Source: DAOTVS01 sp034436375 (lineage in GTDB: Bacteria > Chloroflexota > Anaerolineae > SpSt-313). Taken from it: DNA of 48,068 bases. Position numbers and translations under genes: made by a program. Positions 33,135 through 41,746 of the stretch are shown in pieces (position 1 is the first letter of the stretch; the number at the start of each line of letters is the position of its first letter). Under the pieces are notes generated by a model. The model was not told the origin of the DNA, did no database searches, and saw only the letters and a program-made list of their open reading frames with translations. The stretch spans positions 1 through 48,068 of the forward strand of contig DAOTVS010000175.1 of the NCBI GenBank assembly GCA_034436375.1. Direction: 5' to 3'.

Positions 33135-33205
33135 CCCGCACTGGTTTTGATGAGTGCCCGCTGCCTGCAAAGGGAGCAACCTTGACCCATCAAAACCAGT
33201 GCGGG
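33135..33205. repeat. 71-bp element with perfect 18-bp terminal inverted repeat
   Basis: CCCGCACTGGTTTTGATG at 33135-33152 is exactly inverted at 33188-33205 around a 35-nt core. It abuts the stop codon of the lytic transglycosylase gene (33212). It is too short to encode a protein. It may be a miniature mobile element, or it may act as the transcription end of the transglycosylase gene. Confidence 0.7.
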
Positions 33206-33211
33206 AAGCCA

Positions 33212-35635
33212 TTAGCGATACAGGCTCTCATAATGTGCCCGATGCTCGTAGATGCGCTCCATGTACGCCCGCGGCTGCCCGTTGCTGACGATCTCGAAAT
33301 AGACATCGTCATCGCCGTGCGCCTGTTTGCCCCACTCGGCGGCGTTGCCCGGCCCGGCGTTATAGCCCACCAACGCCATGAGGGCATTGTCATCGAACAT
33401 GGCCAACGCTTGGGAAAAGTACCAGAGCCCATAGCGCACACTGACCACCGGTCGCCATAGCTGCTCGGGTGTGTAGGTTGTATCGCCGATCTTCTGGGCG
33501 ATGTACTCCCCTGTAGAGGGGATAACCTGCGTCAGGCCGCGCGCGTCAGCGTACGAGGTGGCAGTGGCATTGAAGAGGCTCTCTTGCCGCATCAGGGCCA
33601 GGAAGAGCAGCGGGTCGGTATTGGTGGCCTGCGCCTCTGGCAGCACCAAATCTATATAGTAGGTGGGGTAGGCCAGCTCCTCAAGGAAGCGAGGCGCCTT
33701 GGCCCGCGCCTCGGGCGGCGCCATGGCCAGCAGTCGCTCAGCCGAAGTGACCGAGATCTGATAGAGCCCCTGCCCGCAGGTGTAGACCGCCAGGGCGTAG
33801 AGCACGCCCGGTTCGCCGCTGTGCGCCGCCTGCACAGCTTGTAGTTGGGCATTGGCATCGACCGAGTCGCCCAGGGCCCAATACTCGACGCCCCGCTGGA
33901 AGGCCGGTTCTTCGCGCACGGCCTGCGGCAGGTCGCTGCTCACCGGTTGGCCGGTCCAACTCTCCAGCCACCGCTCCGCCTCGGCCGGGTCACCGCGTGG
34001 TGCATAGAGGGCAGGATCAAAGGCCCCGACAGGCGCCTGCCCGCCAAAGCTGCGACCGGCTAAGAGGTCCGCGGCCCGTAGCCCCCAAAAGCCGTTGGGG
34101 TCCAGCGCCGTGGCGCGCTGCCATTCCGTCTGGGCCGTGGTCGTATCTTGCTGGGCGGCCGCCGCTTTGCCCAGCCACATGTGGAGCCGTGCCTGCAACT
34201 CCGGCGAGGGCTCCTGCGGCAGCTCCGCCGCCCAGGCCTTGGCGGCAGCCTGCACCGCGCCGCTCAAATAGTAAACAAACCCCGCTCGAAAGCGCGCATC
34301 GGCCGCATAGGCCGCGTTGGGGTAGGTCTGAGCAGCCTGGACATAGGCTGCCGAGGCCTCTGCAATGCGGCCGGCTTTGTCATAAGCCTGGGCGATCTGG
34401 TAGAGCGCGTCAATGCCCTGCTTCTGCTGAGGATACTGGCTGTTCAGCTCGCGGTACGTCTGCACGGCATCATCGACCCGGCCCAGCAGGGCAAGGCTCT
34501 GCCCCTTCTCATAGAGCGCCTGCACCAACAGCGTGCTCGTAGCATGGCCCTGTATCAGGGCGTCCAATTCCCGAACGGAGTCTTCGTGCTGGCCCAACTT
34601 GCGATAGGCGAGCGCGGCGTAATAGTGCACTGCGGCCGTATGGCCGCCCGCTTCGATCTGATGCAGGACTTGCAGGGCCTCCGCATAGTCTCCGGCGCCG
34701 TACTTCACCCGCGCCTGGAGCAACAGGTCGACCTGCACTGGGCCCATCGTCTGCAGCAACGCCAGCGCCTGCGCCGCATAGCTGTTTTCAGGGTAGGCCG
34801 CAATGAGCGCCTGCCAGCGAGTTGCCGCCTCGCTGTCGCGGCCCGCCTCATACAGGGCATTGCCGGCCTCAAACATGATCTGCGCCCGATAGCCTGCATT
34901 CTGCGCCAGGCTGAGGATCTCATCATAGGCGGCCACCGCCTGATCTGGCTGTCTGCGCTCGCGCTCGACCCCGGCCAGGCCCTCCAGCATCGTGACCTTG
35001 TTCACAGCCATTGGCTCGGCATCGGCAGCAGCGCGGAAAGCCTTTGCGGCCTCTTCCAGGTCACCCGCTTTCTGCAGGGCCGTGGCAATTTGCCCCTGCA
35101 CATAGCCTGCCAACAGGGGGCGCTGGCTCAGATAACTGCGAAAGGCCTCCACGGCCCCTGCCGTATCGCCCAGGTTGGCCCGTGCCTGGCCCAGCCAGAA
35201 AGTAGCTTCCGGCGCCTGCGGATCCTGTGGATAGCGCCGCAGAAAGACGGCCAGATTATCGGCAGCAAGCGAATCGTCGCCGGCCTGGAGGCTTGCATGG
35301 GCCAAGTGCAGCAAAGCCTGTCGCTGCACATCCTGCGGCGGGTTGCTGGCCAGCAAAGAGCGCAATTCTGCGACCGCATCCGCGTAACGGCCCTCATCCT
35401 GCAGGTGAATGCCCGCCTCCAGGCTCTCCTCGGCAGACAATGCTTCAGGCTGCGGCAGGGCAACGGTCGGCGCCGGTGGGACCGTGGGGGTGATGGCCTG
35501 AACGCTAGGCATGTCGGTAGGCGCGGCAGGAGCTATCGCCGCCGGCTGTTGTACCATAGTTGAGCAGGCGGGTAGGAGCAATGTGATGGCCACCAAGACG
35601 CTGTTGGCCAGACGAACCGATGCTCTCTTTGCCAT
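33212..35635 (-). CDS. Lytic transglycosylase lipoprotein with TPR repeats
   Basis: 807 residues from an ATG at 35635 (GGAG 4 nt upstream). A lipoprotein signal ends in LLLPAC, then a Pro/Thr spacer. Residues about 80-560 are TPR-like repeats (GIHLQDEGRYADAVAELRSL, FWLGQARANLGDTAGAVEAF and others). The C-terminal ~170 residues are the SLT goose-lysozyme fold: catalytic Glu in LALMRQESLF, then ARGLTQVIPSTGEYIA and ALVGYNAGPGNAAEW. It resembles Slt70-type enzymes that cleave peptidoglycan glycan strands to anhydromuropeptides at the outer face of the membrane. Promoter at 35755-35783. Confidence 0.93.
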   Translation of the reverse strand: MAKRASVRLANSVLVAITLLLPACSTMVQQPAAIAPAAPTDMPSVQAITPTVPPAPTVALPQPEALSAEESLEAGIHLQDEGRYADAVAELRSLLASNPPQDVQRQALLHLAHASLQAGDDSLAADNLAVFLRRYPQDPQAPEATFWLGQARANLGDTAGAVEAFRSYLSQRPLLAGYVQGQIATALQKAGDLEEAAKAFRAAADAEPMAVNKVTMLEGLAGVERERRQPDQAVAAYDEILSLAQNAGYRAQIMFEAGNALYEAGRDSEAATRWQALIAAYPENSYAAQALALLQTMGPVQVDLLLQARVKYGAGDYAEALQVLHQIEAGGHTAAVHYYAALAYRKLGQHEDSVRELDALIQGHATSTLLVQALYEKGQSLALLGRVDDAVQTYRELNSQYPQQKQGIDALYQIAQAYDKAGRIAEASAAYVQAAQTYPNAAYAADARFRAGFVYYLSGAVQAAAKAWAAELPQEPSPELQARLHMWLGKAAAAQQDTTTAQTEWQRATALDPNGFWGLRAADLLAGRSFGGQAPVGAFDPALYAPRGDPAEAERWLESWTGQPVSSDLPQAVREEPAFQRGVEYWALGDSVDANAQLQAVQAAHSGEPGVLYALAVYTCGQGLYQISVTSAERLLAMAPPEARAKAPRFLEELAYPTYYIDLVLPEAQATNTDPLLFLALMRQESLFNATATSYADARGLTQVIPSTGEYIAQKIGDTTYTPEQLWRPVVSVRYGLWYFSQALAMFDDNALMALVGYNAGPGNAAEWGKQAHGDDDVYFEIVSNGQPRAYMERIYEHRAHYESLYR

Positions 35636-35754
35636 GGTCTCCAATAGACCGTTTCGAGCACTCTCGGCCGGGCGGTGCATGGCGGCGGGTCCGGAATGCC
35701 GGCAGTGGACAAGGCAGCGATTCGAAAGAGGAATGGACCGAGAACAGTTCTTGT

Positions 35755-35783
35755 ATTCTAAAGATTTGAGTGAACCTTGTCAA
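35755..35783 (-). promoter_or_regulatory. Promoter of the lytic transglycosylase gene
   Basis: Minus strand: TTGACA, 17-nt spacer, TAGAAT. The palindrome AGAACAGTTCT at 35741-35751 lies at the expected transcription start and could be an operator. Confidence 0.7.
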
Positions 35784-35886
35784 AGTTGACCCCCCGCGCA
35801 CCCATGGAGCGGCGCGCGTGGCACTGACCTTGCTGGCTAGGCTGTGTCCGCAGATGGCGGCAAGACTTGCAAACGGAGGTCTGGAC

Positions 35887-36477
35887 ATGTGGCAGTCGCA
35901 CCCGACCACGATGAGCCCGACGGTTGAGGCTCGCGACAGGCTAAACATCGTTTCCTACCTGGAAGAGGTCCGTGGCACTACCGATGTCGACCGGCAGGCG
36001 CTCTACGATCTGCTGAGCGGTATCTTGACCCATGAGCAGGGTGTGGGCAAGATGTACTGGCAGTATACCCAGCAGACGACCAACCAGGAACTGAAGGACA
36101 GGTGGCAAAAGTTCGGCAAGGAGACGGAGGCTCATCGGCGGATTGCGGAGAAGGTCATCGTTGCCCTGGATGGCGATCCGAGCTACAAGAGCACGATCGC
36201 CCGCGATCACGAGCGGATGATGGAATGCATCACCCCCATCGAATCTCAGGGCTGTGCAGGTGACCACATCCGCCTGACCAATCTGGTCAAAGCCGAGAAC
36301 GTCAGCAAGCTGCTGTGGACGAGCCTGCGCCGCATCGCCGTCAACGTCAAGGATCCGTCCACCGCCAAGATCCTCTGGGACGCTTCCAGGATCACGATGC
36401 CCACCACCGAAGAGCATGTGAACTGGAACAGCGCCATGTACGAGAGCTGCGTCGACAAGCTCGTTATGAGGATGTAA
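35887..36477 (+). CDS. Ferritin-like four-helix protein
   Basis: 196 residues from an ATG at 35887 with GGAGGT about 7 nt upstream; the frame extends upstream to 35770 without a ribosome site. The sequence is almost all helix, in four amphipathic stretches: LLSGILTHEQGVGKMYWQYT, KFGKETEAHRRIAEKVIVAL, LTNLVKAENVSKLLWTSLRR and EEHVNWNSAMYESCVDKL. Glu and His residues fall at positions like those of ferritin-like bundles, but the usual ExxH spacing is not clear, so metal binding is unproven. Monocistronic, followed by a strong terminator. Function unknown; iron storage or oxidative stress are possibilities only. Confidence 0.6.
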   Translation: MWQSHPTTMSPTVEARDRLNIVSYLEEVRGTTDVDRQALYDLLSGILTHEQGVGKMYWQYTQQTTNQELKDRWQKFGKETEAHRRIAEKVIVALDGDPSYKSTIARDHERMMECITPIESQGCAGDHIRLTNLVKAENVSKLLWTSLRRIAVNVKDPSTAKILWDASRITMPTTEEHVNWNSAMYESCVDKLVMRM

Positions 36478-36502
36478 CCATCCCCTGGTCGCTTTAGGCT
36501 GG

Positions 36503-36535
36503 AAGAGGCGATGGGCGTGTGCCCATCGCCTCTTT
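36503..36535 (+). terminator. Intrinsic terminator after the ferritin-like gene
   Basis: Perfect 14-bp stem AAGAGGCGATGGGC-gtgt-GCCCATCGCCTCTT with a short T run, 25 nt after the stop. Confidence 0.8.
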
Positions 36536-36618
36536 GCCTGTCTACGCCCCGCCACCCTGCCCGTATGCGTGACATACCCGGAGCGCCGGCTGCCAGCCGG
36601 CCGTCCCCATCCCGCAGC

Positions 36619-36647
36619 TTTACACTGCGGGCGATACAGAGTATGCT
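36619..36647 (+). promoter_or_regulatory. Promoter of the hybrid kinase gene
   Basis: TTTACA, 17-nt spacer, TATGCT, about 45 nt before the start. The -35 lies in the loop of CCCGCAG/CTGCGGG (36611-36631), a possible operator. Confidence 0.6.
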
Positions 36648-36691
36648 GATTATGCATAGGAAGTATTGCCTGTGACTCCGCGGAGGGGCCG

Positions 36692-38869
36692 ATGAACGCT
36701 GCACCGGGGTACGCAGAGCTGGAAAAGAGCCTGACCGAGCTGCGGACGGACACGCTCAAGCCCATCTCGCTGTTGGTGCTTGTGGGCGGCTATGTTTATG
36801 CGTTCTGGATCACGGGCAGGGTGGGGCATGGTTACCCCGTGCCCGCCTGCGCCTGGGTGGGGATGGGGCTCTTGTTCGTGGGTGCATTGGCAGGTTACGG
36901 GCTGCGCACCCGCCGCCTGGGCCCGGCCACGCATCTGCTGACCTGGGGCCTGCTGGGCGCGATCGTCTGTGTGGTGCTGACCTTCCGCTCGCCGGCAGTG
37001 GCCTATCTCTTCATTCTGCCCGTTATCTTTGCCAGCGTGCTCCTGAGCCAGCGCATCTTTCTCCTGGCTGCGGCGCTGGTCACGGCGCTGGTCTATGCCC
37101 TGGGGCTGGCGCCGGCAGGGGCGCCGCTATTGGCGGGGGGCACTCTATTGCCGGCTGCGATCATTGCCCTGGTCACGGTCGCTTCCTGGCTCTCCGCGCG
37201 CAATCTGCATACGGCGCTCTACTGGTCGTGGAGCGGCTATGAGCGCGCCCGCCGGAACGAGGAGATTGCCGACCAGCGCCGCGGCGAGCTGGGGCGGGCG
37301 CTGAAAGCCCTGGACGAGGCCGCGCACCGGCTGGAGCGCACGAACTATATGCTGATGCTGGCCCGCGATCAGGCCGAGGAGGCCCGCCGGCTGAAGCAGC
37401 AGTTCGCCCAGACGATCAGCCACGAGCTGCGCACACCCCTGAACCTGATTGTGGGGTTCACCGAGCTGATGGTCCATTCGCCGGAGTACTATGGCGGCCG
37501 GCTGCCCACCGCCTACTTGCATGACCTCAGCATTGTCTACCGCAACGCCTGTCACCTGCAGGACCTGGTCGCCGATGTGCTCGACCTGGCGCGCATCGAG
37601 GCGGCGCAGATGAGCCTGACCCTGGAACAGGTCGACCCGGCGGCCCTGGTGCAGGAGGCGGTGAACACCGTGTCTAGCCTGGTGGAAGCGCGAGGGTTGG
37701 CGCTGCACACCGAGGTCGAGCCCAACCTGCCCCGGCTGTGGGTGGACCCCATGCGCATCCGGCAGGTGCTGATCAACCTGCTCAACAACGCCGCACGCTT
37801 TACAGACCGGGGAAGCATCACCGTCCGTGCGCGCCGGGAGGGCCAGGACGTCACCTTTGCGGTCGCGGATACGGGTGTCGGCATTGCCCCAGAGGAGCTT
37901 GGCCGCATTTTCGACGAGTTCCACCGGGCGGGCAATGGCGAGCGCCGGCAGGGAGGTGCCGGCCTGGGCCTGGCCATCAGCCGCCAGTTCGTCAAGCTCC
38001 ATGGCGGGCGCATCTGGGCCGAGAGCCAGCTTGGCCGGGGCAGCACCCTCCACTTTTCTTTGCCACTGGAGCGAGAGGACGCGGGCCATGCAGACCCGGT
38101 GACCGATGCCTTGGCTACAGCCGGTGTGCCGGCAGCAGGGGCGGAAAAGCCCGTTCTGCTGGTGGTCACCCGCAGCCCCTCGGCGGCGGCGCTCATCAAG
38201 CGCTATGTGCCGGGCTGCCGCTCGGTGGTAGCGCCTGACCTGCCGCAGGCCCGGCAGGCGGTACAGCAGTTGATGCCCCAGGCTATCCTCATCGACCGCG
38301 CCTGTGCGGAGGGCTCGCCGAATCTGGAGGAACTGGGGCGCGCCTGGCAATTGCCCGATATCCCAGTAGTGCTCTGCCCCCTGCCCGGCGAGGAATTGCT
38401 TCGCCAACGGCTGGCCGTGGATGGTTACCTGGTCAAGCCCATATCGCGCCAGAGCCTGTGGGATGCTCTGCGCCGGTTCGGAGAGGATATCGACCGCATC
38501 CTGGTAATCGATGATGACGTAGATTTTGTGCTCTTTGTAAGCCGGATGCTCGAGGATAGCCCTATCCGCCGCTACCAGGTCATCAGCGCGAGCGGTGGCC
38601 GGGAGGGATTGGCTCTCATGCGCCACTACCGGCCGGACCTGATCCTACTGGACCTGGTGATGCCCGATCTGGATGGCTTTCAGACCATCGAGCACATCCG
38701 CGCGGACCCAGCCTGGCAGCACATCCCCATCGTGGTCATTTCGGCGCAGGAAGAGATCGACCAGCAGCAGGCCCTGGCGGGTACCCTGACGGTGGCCAAA
38801 GCCGGGGGGCTAAAGCCGGGCGAGATCGTCCGCTGGCTGCGAAACGTGGTGGATGCCAATCAGACCTGA
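36692..38869 (+). CDS. Hybrid sensor histidine kinase with two receiver domains
   Basis: 725 residues, ATG with GGAGG 6 nt upstream. Residues 20-175 hold about six membrane helices (sensor of unknown ligand). A linker helix leads to the HisKA domain with FAQTISHELRTPLNLIVGFT (phosphate-accepting His244). The ATPase domain has NLLNNAARF, ADTGVGIAPEEL and GGAGLGLAISRQF. Next is a degenerate receiver (about 470-595): it keeps ILIDRAC and YLVKPIS but lacks the acidic pair at its first strand. The last receiver is complete: ILVIDDDVDF, LLDLVMPDLDG (Asp654), VVISAQE. It probably autophosphorylates and relays within itself. It converges with a regulator gene, and both stop codons lie in one palindrome. 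Confidence 0.93.
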   Translation: MNAAPGYAELEKSLTELRTDTLKPISLLVLVGGYVYAFWITGRVGHGYPVPACAWVGMGLLFVGALAGYGLRTRRLGPATHLLTWGLLGAIVCVVLTFRSPAVAYLFILPVIFASVLLSQRIFLLAAALVTALVYALGLAPAGAPLLAGGTLLPAAIIALVTVASWLSARNLHTALYWSWSGYERARRNEEIADQRRGELGRALKALDEAAHRLERTNYMLMLARDQAEEARRLKQQFAQTISHELRTPLNLIVGFTELMVHSPEYYGGRLPTAYLHDLSIVYRNACHLQDLVADVLDLARIEAAQMSLTLEQVDPAALVQEAVNTVSSLVEARGLALHTEVEPNLPRLWVDPMRIRQVLINLLNNAARFTDRGSITVRARREGQDVTFAVADTGVGIAPEELGRIFDEFHRAGNGERRQGGAGLGLAISRQFVKLHGGRIWAESQLGRGSTLHFSLPLEREDAGHADPVTDALATAGVPAAGAEKPVLLVVTRSPSAAALIKRYVPGCRSVVAPDLPQARQAVQQLMPQAILIDRACAEGSPNLEELGRAWQLPDIPVVLCPLPGEELLRQRLAVDGYLVKPISRQSLWDALRRFGEDIDRILVIDDDVDFVLFVSRMLEDSPIRRYQVISASGGREGLALMRHYRPDLILLDLVMPDLDGFQTIEHIRADPAWQHIPIVVISAQEEIDQQQALAGTLTVAKAGGLKPGEIVRWLRNVVDANQT

Positions 38870-38894
38870 CAGGTTTCAGAAGCCTGTCAGGTCT
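38862..38894. terminator. Palindrome between convergent genes; both stop codons inside
   Basis: Perfect 12-bp stem AGACCTGACAGG / CCTGTCAGGTCT with a 9-nt loop. The TGA of the left arm ends the kinase gene, and the TGA read on the other strand from the right arm ends the regulator gene. The sequence resembles a palindrome found scattered in many bacterial genomes (CCTGACAGGT type). Confidence 0.7.
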
Positions 38895-40116
38895 CCTCCA
38901 GAGCCGCCAGCGCTGCAAGCAACTCCCGCTCCGTAATGGGTTTGGCCAGAAAAGCCGTGGCCCCCAGTGAGAGCGCCAGGGCTTTCTGCTTGAGCACCGT
39001 GCAGATAATGATCGGGATGTGCTGCGTATCGGGGTGGTTGAGCAGCGTGCGCAGCAGATCCCAGCCATCCTGCTCCGGCATCATGAGGTCCAGTGTGATG
39101 GCATAGGGCTGGAGCCGGCGCGCTTCGGCCAGCGCATCGCGGGCCGACTGGGCAGTGGCTACCCGGTAGTGATGGGCCCGCAGGTAGCGGGAAAACAACT
39201 CCAACACATCTTCGTTGTCATCGATAACCAGGATAGTGCGCTCCGCGATAGGCAGGCGGATCTCAAAGCCGGTAAGGGCTGGGCCACTGTGTACCGGCAT
39301 GATCTCCGCATTACTCAGCCTGGCCAGTTGCTCGAGGGCCGCCAGTTCTTCCTCGCTGTCGTCTGCAGGGTCGGGTTCGGGCTCGGCCTCCGGCCCGATG
39401 TTCACCAACAGGCATACCTGCCCTTCTTCGACCCGGGCGGAAAGCTCGATAGCCGCCTGGCTCGCACGTTCCAGCAGATAACCCAGCACGCCCAGCAGCA
39501 CCTGGCGCAGCAGGCCATCATTGATGGCGACAGGGGGTAGGGCCTCCGGGAGCACCGGCCGGAGCGCGAGCCCACGTGCGGCGAGCATCTCCTGCAGGAG
39601 CGGAAGCACCCCCTGCACGATGCTGCCGATGCGGGCCTGCCGGTCGGCCTGCGCCATGCGCGCCACCTCCAGGCGAAGCGCCTCCATCCGGCTGGTTGTC
39701 TCCTGTTCCACAGCAGGCCCGGCAGCTGGCTGCGGCGCGGGCGGGCGGACGGCAAAGCGCTCCCACAGGATGCCGGTGAGCGCCTCGATGGCGATCCTGT
39801 GCTCGCGATAATAGTGGCGGCGGCTGATGGTCAGTTGCTCCGCCACGACGTCCGGCTCCATGGCCTTGACATAACGAAGCAGCATCAGGCGATGGCGGCG
39901 CCACGGCCGCGAGAGGACCGGCGCCTGCGGACCAGGCTCCAGCTCTCTGATCACCTCCAGCAGGGCGCGGTGCACCTGCCAGGCCTTTTCCTTGCCGGAA
40001 AGGGCCGGGTCCGGCGCGATCACAGCGGCGAGCGGGTGAGTGCGCAGGTACACCAGGTCGTAGAGATGGGCATAGGCATCCATGACTTGGCTGGCGAATT
40101 CACTCCTGGATAACAC
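38887..40116 (-). CDS. Regulator with N-terminal HTH-like domain, degenerate kinase ATPase and receiver
   Basis: 409 residues from a GTG at 40116 with AAGGAG 8 nt upstream; the frame runs on to 40191 without support. Residues 1-130: a helical domain (AYAHLYDLVYLRTHPLAAVI), ending in a helix-turn-helix-like stretch VVAEQLTISRRHYYREHRIA. Residues 150-280: a shrunken HATPase-like part (NDGLLRQVLLGVLGYLLERA corresponds to the N box, with the catalytic Asn not evident). Residues 290-409: a canonical receiver with ILVIDDNEDVLEL, ITLDLMMPEQDGWDLL and FLAKPI. No phosphate-accepting His. It may take phosphate from the convergent hybrid kinase and bind DNA; this is inference. Confidence 0.75.
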   Translation of the reverse strand: MLSRSEFASQVMDAYAHLYDLVYLRTHPLAAVIAPDPALSGKEKAWQVHRALLEVIRELEPGPQAPVLSRPWRRHRLMLLRYVKAMEPDVVAEQLTISRRHYYREHRIAIEALTGILWERFAVRPPAPQPAAGPAVEQETTSRMEALRLEVARMAQADRQARIGSIVQGVLPLLQEMLAARGLALRPVLPEALPPVAINDGLLRQVLLGVLGYLLERASQAAIELSARVEEGQVCLLVNIGPEAEPEPDPADDSEEELAALEQLARLSNAEIMPVHSGPALTGFEIRLPIAERTILVIDDNEDVLELFSRYLRAHHYRVATAQSARDALAEARRLQPYAITLDLMMPEQDGWDLLRTLLNHPDTQHIPIIICTVLKQKALALSLGATAFLAKPITERELLAALAALEET

Positions 40117-40385
40117 AGCCCAAGCTCCTTGCCTATTTCCAGGGTACGACGCCGCTTTGCCGGCGCTCACTGCCTTGAGGCAGGCCCCCAAGTCACAAAA
40201 GGGGCACAGGCCGGTCGCAAACCGGTCGTCAGGTGTCTTGATAGCAGGGTGCGCCTGTGAGATAATACAAGTAGTGCCCAGGACGCAAAGTGCGTTCTGT
40301 TACGATTATACACCGTAGCCCTGCCGGCGGCAATGCACACGCGCGTTGGCGGCCCGGCAGATCCATGAGAAACAGGTGCAAAACG

Positions 40386-41639
40386 ATGCAAGCCGGTTTC
40401 GCAGAAACCATCATCACGCCGCCCGCCGGCAAATGCCTCATCGCCGGCTACAAACTCCGCTGGTCTACCGGGGTGCACGACGATCTCTACGCCAGTGCGG
40501 TCTATCTGAAGGATGATGCCGCCCGGGCGTTGCTCGTGAGCCTCGACGTCCTGGCCATGGAGGCGCCGTTCATCGCCCGGCTCAAGGCGGCGCTCCGCGA
40601 GGCGCTGGGGCTCGACCCGGGCTCTATCTTCTTTACCTGCACTCATACCCACGAGGGCCCGGAGCTCCGTGAGCGCAAATTCCGCGACAACTGGGAAGAC
40701 GACGATGAGCCAACCTACCTGGAAGGCTACCAGCGCTTCCTTATCGCCAAGATCGTGGAGGCGGCGCGCGAGGCCGCAGGCCGGGCGCAGGAGTGCGATC
40801 TGTTGGTCAACCGCGCCTATGTGGACGAGAACATGAACCGGCGCTTTTTCCTGACAGATGAGCAGTTTGTGGGCATCCCCGGCAACAAGCAATTGGCTCC
40901 GATCGCTCCCGAGTACACCGACAAGGAGCTGGGCCTGATCTACTTTTGTCCCGGGGGCAGCCGGCACCCATTCGGCGCCATCGTGAACTATACCATGCAC
41001 CCTCTGACCGCGGGCAATACCTCCTCGTTGCTCAGCGCCGATGTGCCGGGCGTGGTGCGAGACCTGATCCGGGAAAGCCTGCAGTGCCTTACCTGCTACA
41101 TCACGGGGGCAGCAGGCGACAATCATCCCAAGGGGCCGGAGGCCGGCTTTGCCGAGACGAGGCGAGTGGGGCAAGTGCTGGCGACCGAAGCGATCAAGCG
41201 CCGGTACGACGCTTTCAGGGTAGAGGGGCCTATCCGGCTCAAGTGCCTCATCCGCTCCGTGCCACTGCCGCTGCGCACCCTGGATGAGATCAAGAGCATC
41301 GCCCTCGCGCCCCAGGATGAGCAGGAGCAGCGCTTTCTACTCAGGCGTGTGGACAGGCCCGGCGCCGTCGTCCCAGTCGAGTTTTCCTTGCTGGCTGTGG
41401 GGCCGGTGCTCTTCGTTGGGGTGCCGGGCGAGTTGGTGGCGGAGTTGGGCAGTGTGCTCAAGTGGTTCTCGCCGTTCAAGAGAACATACATCATGTACCA
41501 GGCGACCGATAGCCTGGATTATATTGCGCACCCCAACGCGTACCGCTGGGGCGGCGGTGAGACCCTGTGCGGCCAGCTATCGCCCCGCGCTGTACGGCCC
41601 TTGATCAACGCTATCATCGACGCCATGGAGGAGTTGTGA
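40386..41639 (+). CDS. Neutral/alkaline ceramidase-like hydrolase
   Basis: 417 residues from an ATG at 40386 (AGGTG about 8 nt upstream; 40365 is possible). It begins MQAGFAETIITPPAGKCLIA, typical of the ceramidase N-terminal domain. Zinc-ligand candidates follow the neutral ceramidase pattern: His in FTCTHTHEGPEL (87-89), His in NYTMHPLTAG, Glu in GVPGELVAEL, and Tyr in DSLDYIAHPNAY. There is no signal peptide and no C-terminal Ig-like domain, so it is shorter than true ceramidases and probably cytosolic. Amide or ester hydrolysis is expected. It lies upstream of a sugar ABC importer, so a carbohydrate derivative is a more likely substrate than ceramide. Confidence 0.85.
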   Translation: MQAGFAETIITPPAGKCLIAGYKLRWSTGVHDDLYASAVYLKDDAARALLVSLDVLAMEAPFIARLKAALREALGLDPGSIFFTCTHTHEGPELRERKFRDNWEDDDEPTYLEGYQRFLIAKIVEAAREAAGRAQECDLLVNRAYVDENMNRRFFLTDEQFVGIPGNKQLAPIAPEYTDKELGLIYFCPGGSRHPFGAIVNYTMHPLTAGNTSSLLSADVPGVVRDLIRESLQCLTCYITGAAGDNHPKGPEAGFAETRRVGQVLATEAIKRRYDAFRVEGPIRLKCLIRSVPLPLRTLDEIKSIALAPQDEQEQRFLLRRVDRPGAVVPVEFSLLAVGPVLFVGVPGELVAELGSVLKWFSPFKRTYIMYQATDSLDYIAHPNAYRWGGGETLCGQLSPRAVRPLINAIIDAMEEL

Positions 41640-41746
41640 GAGCCCCAGGCTGCGTTGGGCATGGAAGGAGGTGACCTGACTCGAAACAGGCAACGTGGGC
41701 CCTGGCGCTTTGCGATCGCCACGAAGAGATGTAGGAGGTTTATCGC

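Noticed and set aside
34148..35563. Plus-strand frame of about 471 codons
   Set aside because: Mirror of the TPR part of the lytic transglycosylase; no domain and no good start site.
38810..38840. REP-like GGCTAAAGCC string inside the hybrid kinase gene
   Set aside because: It is in frame and codes for the end of the receiver domain; no palindrome of useful length forms.
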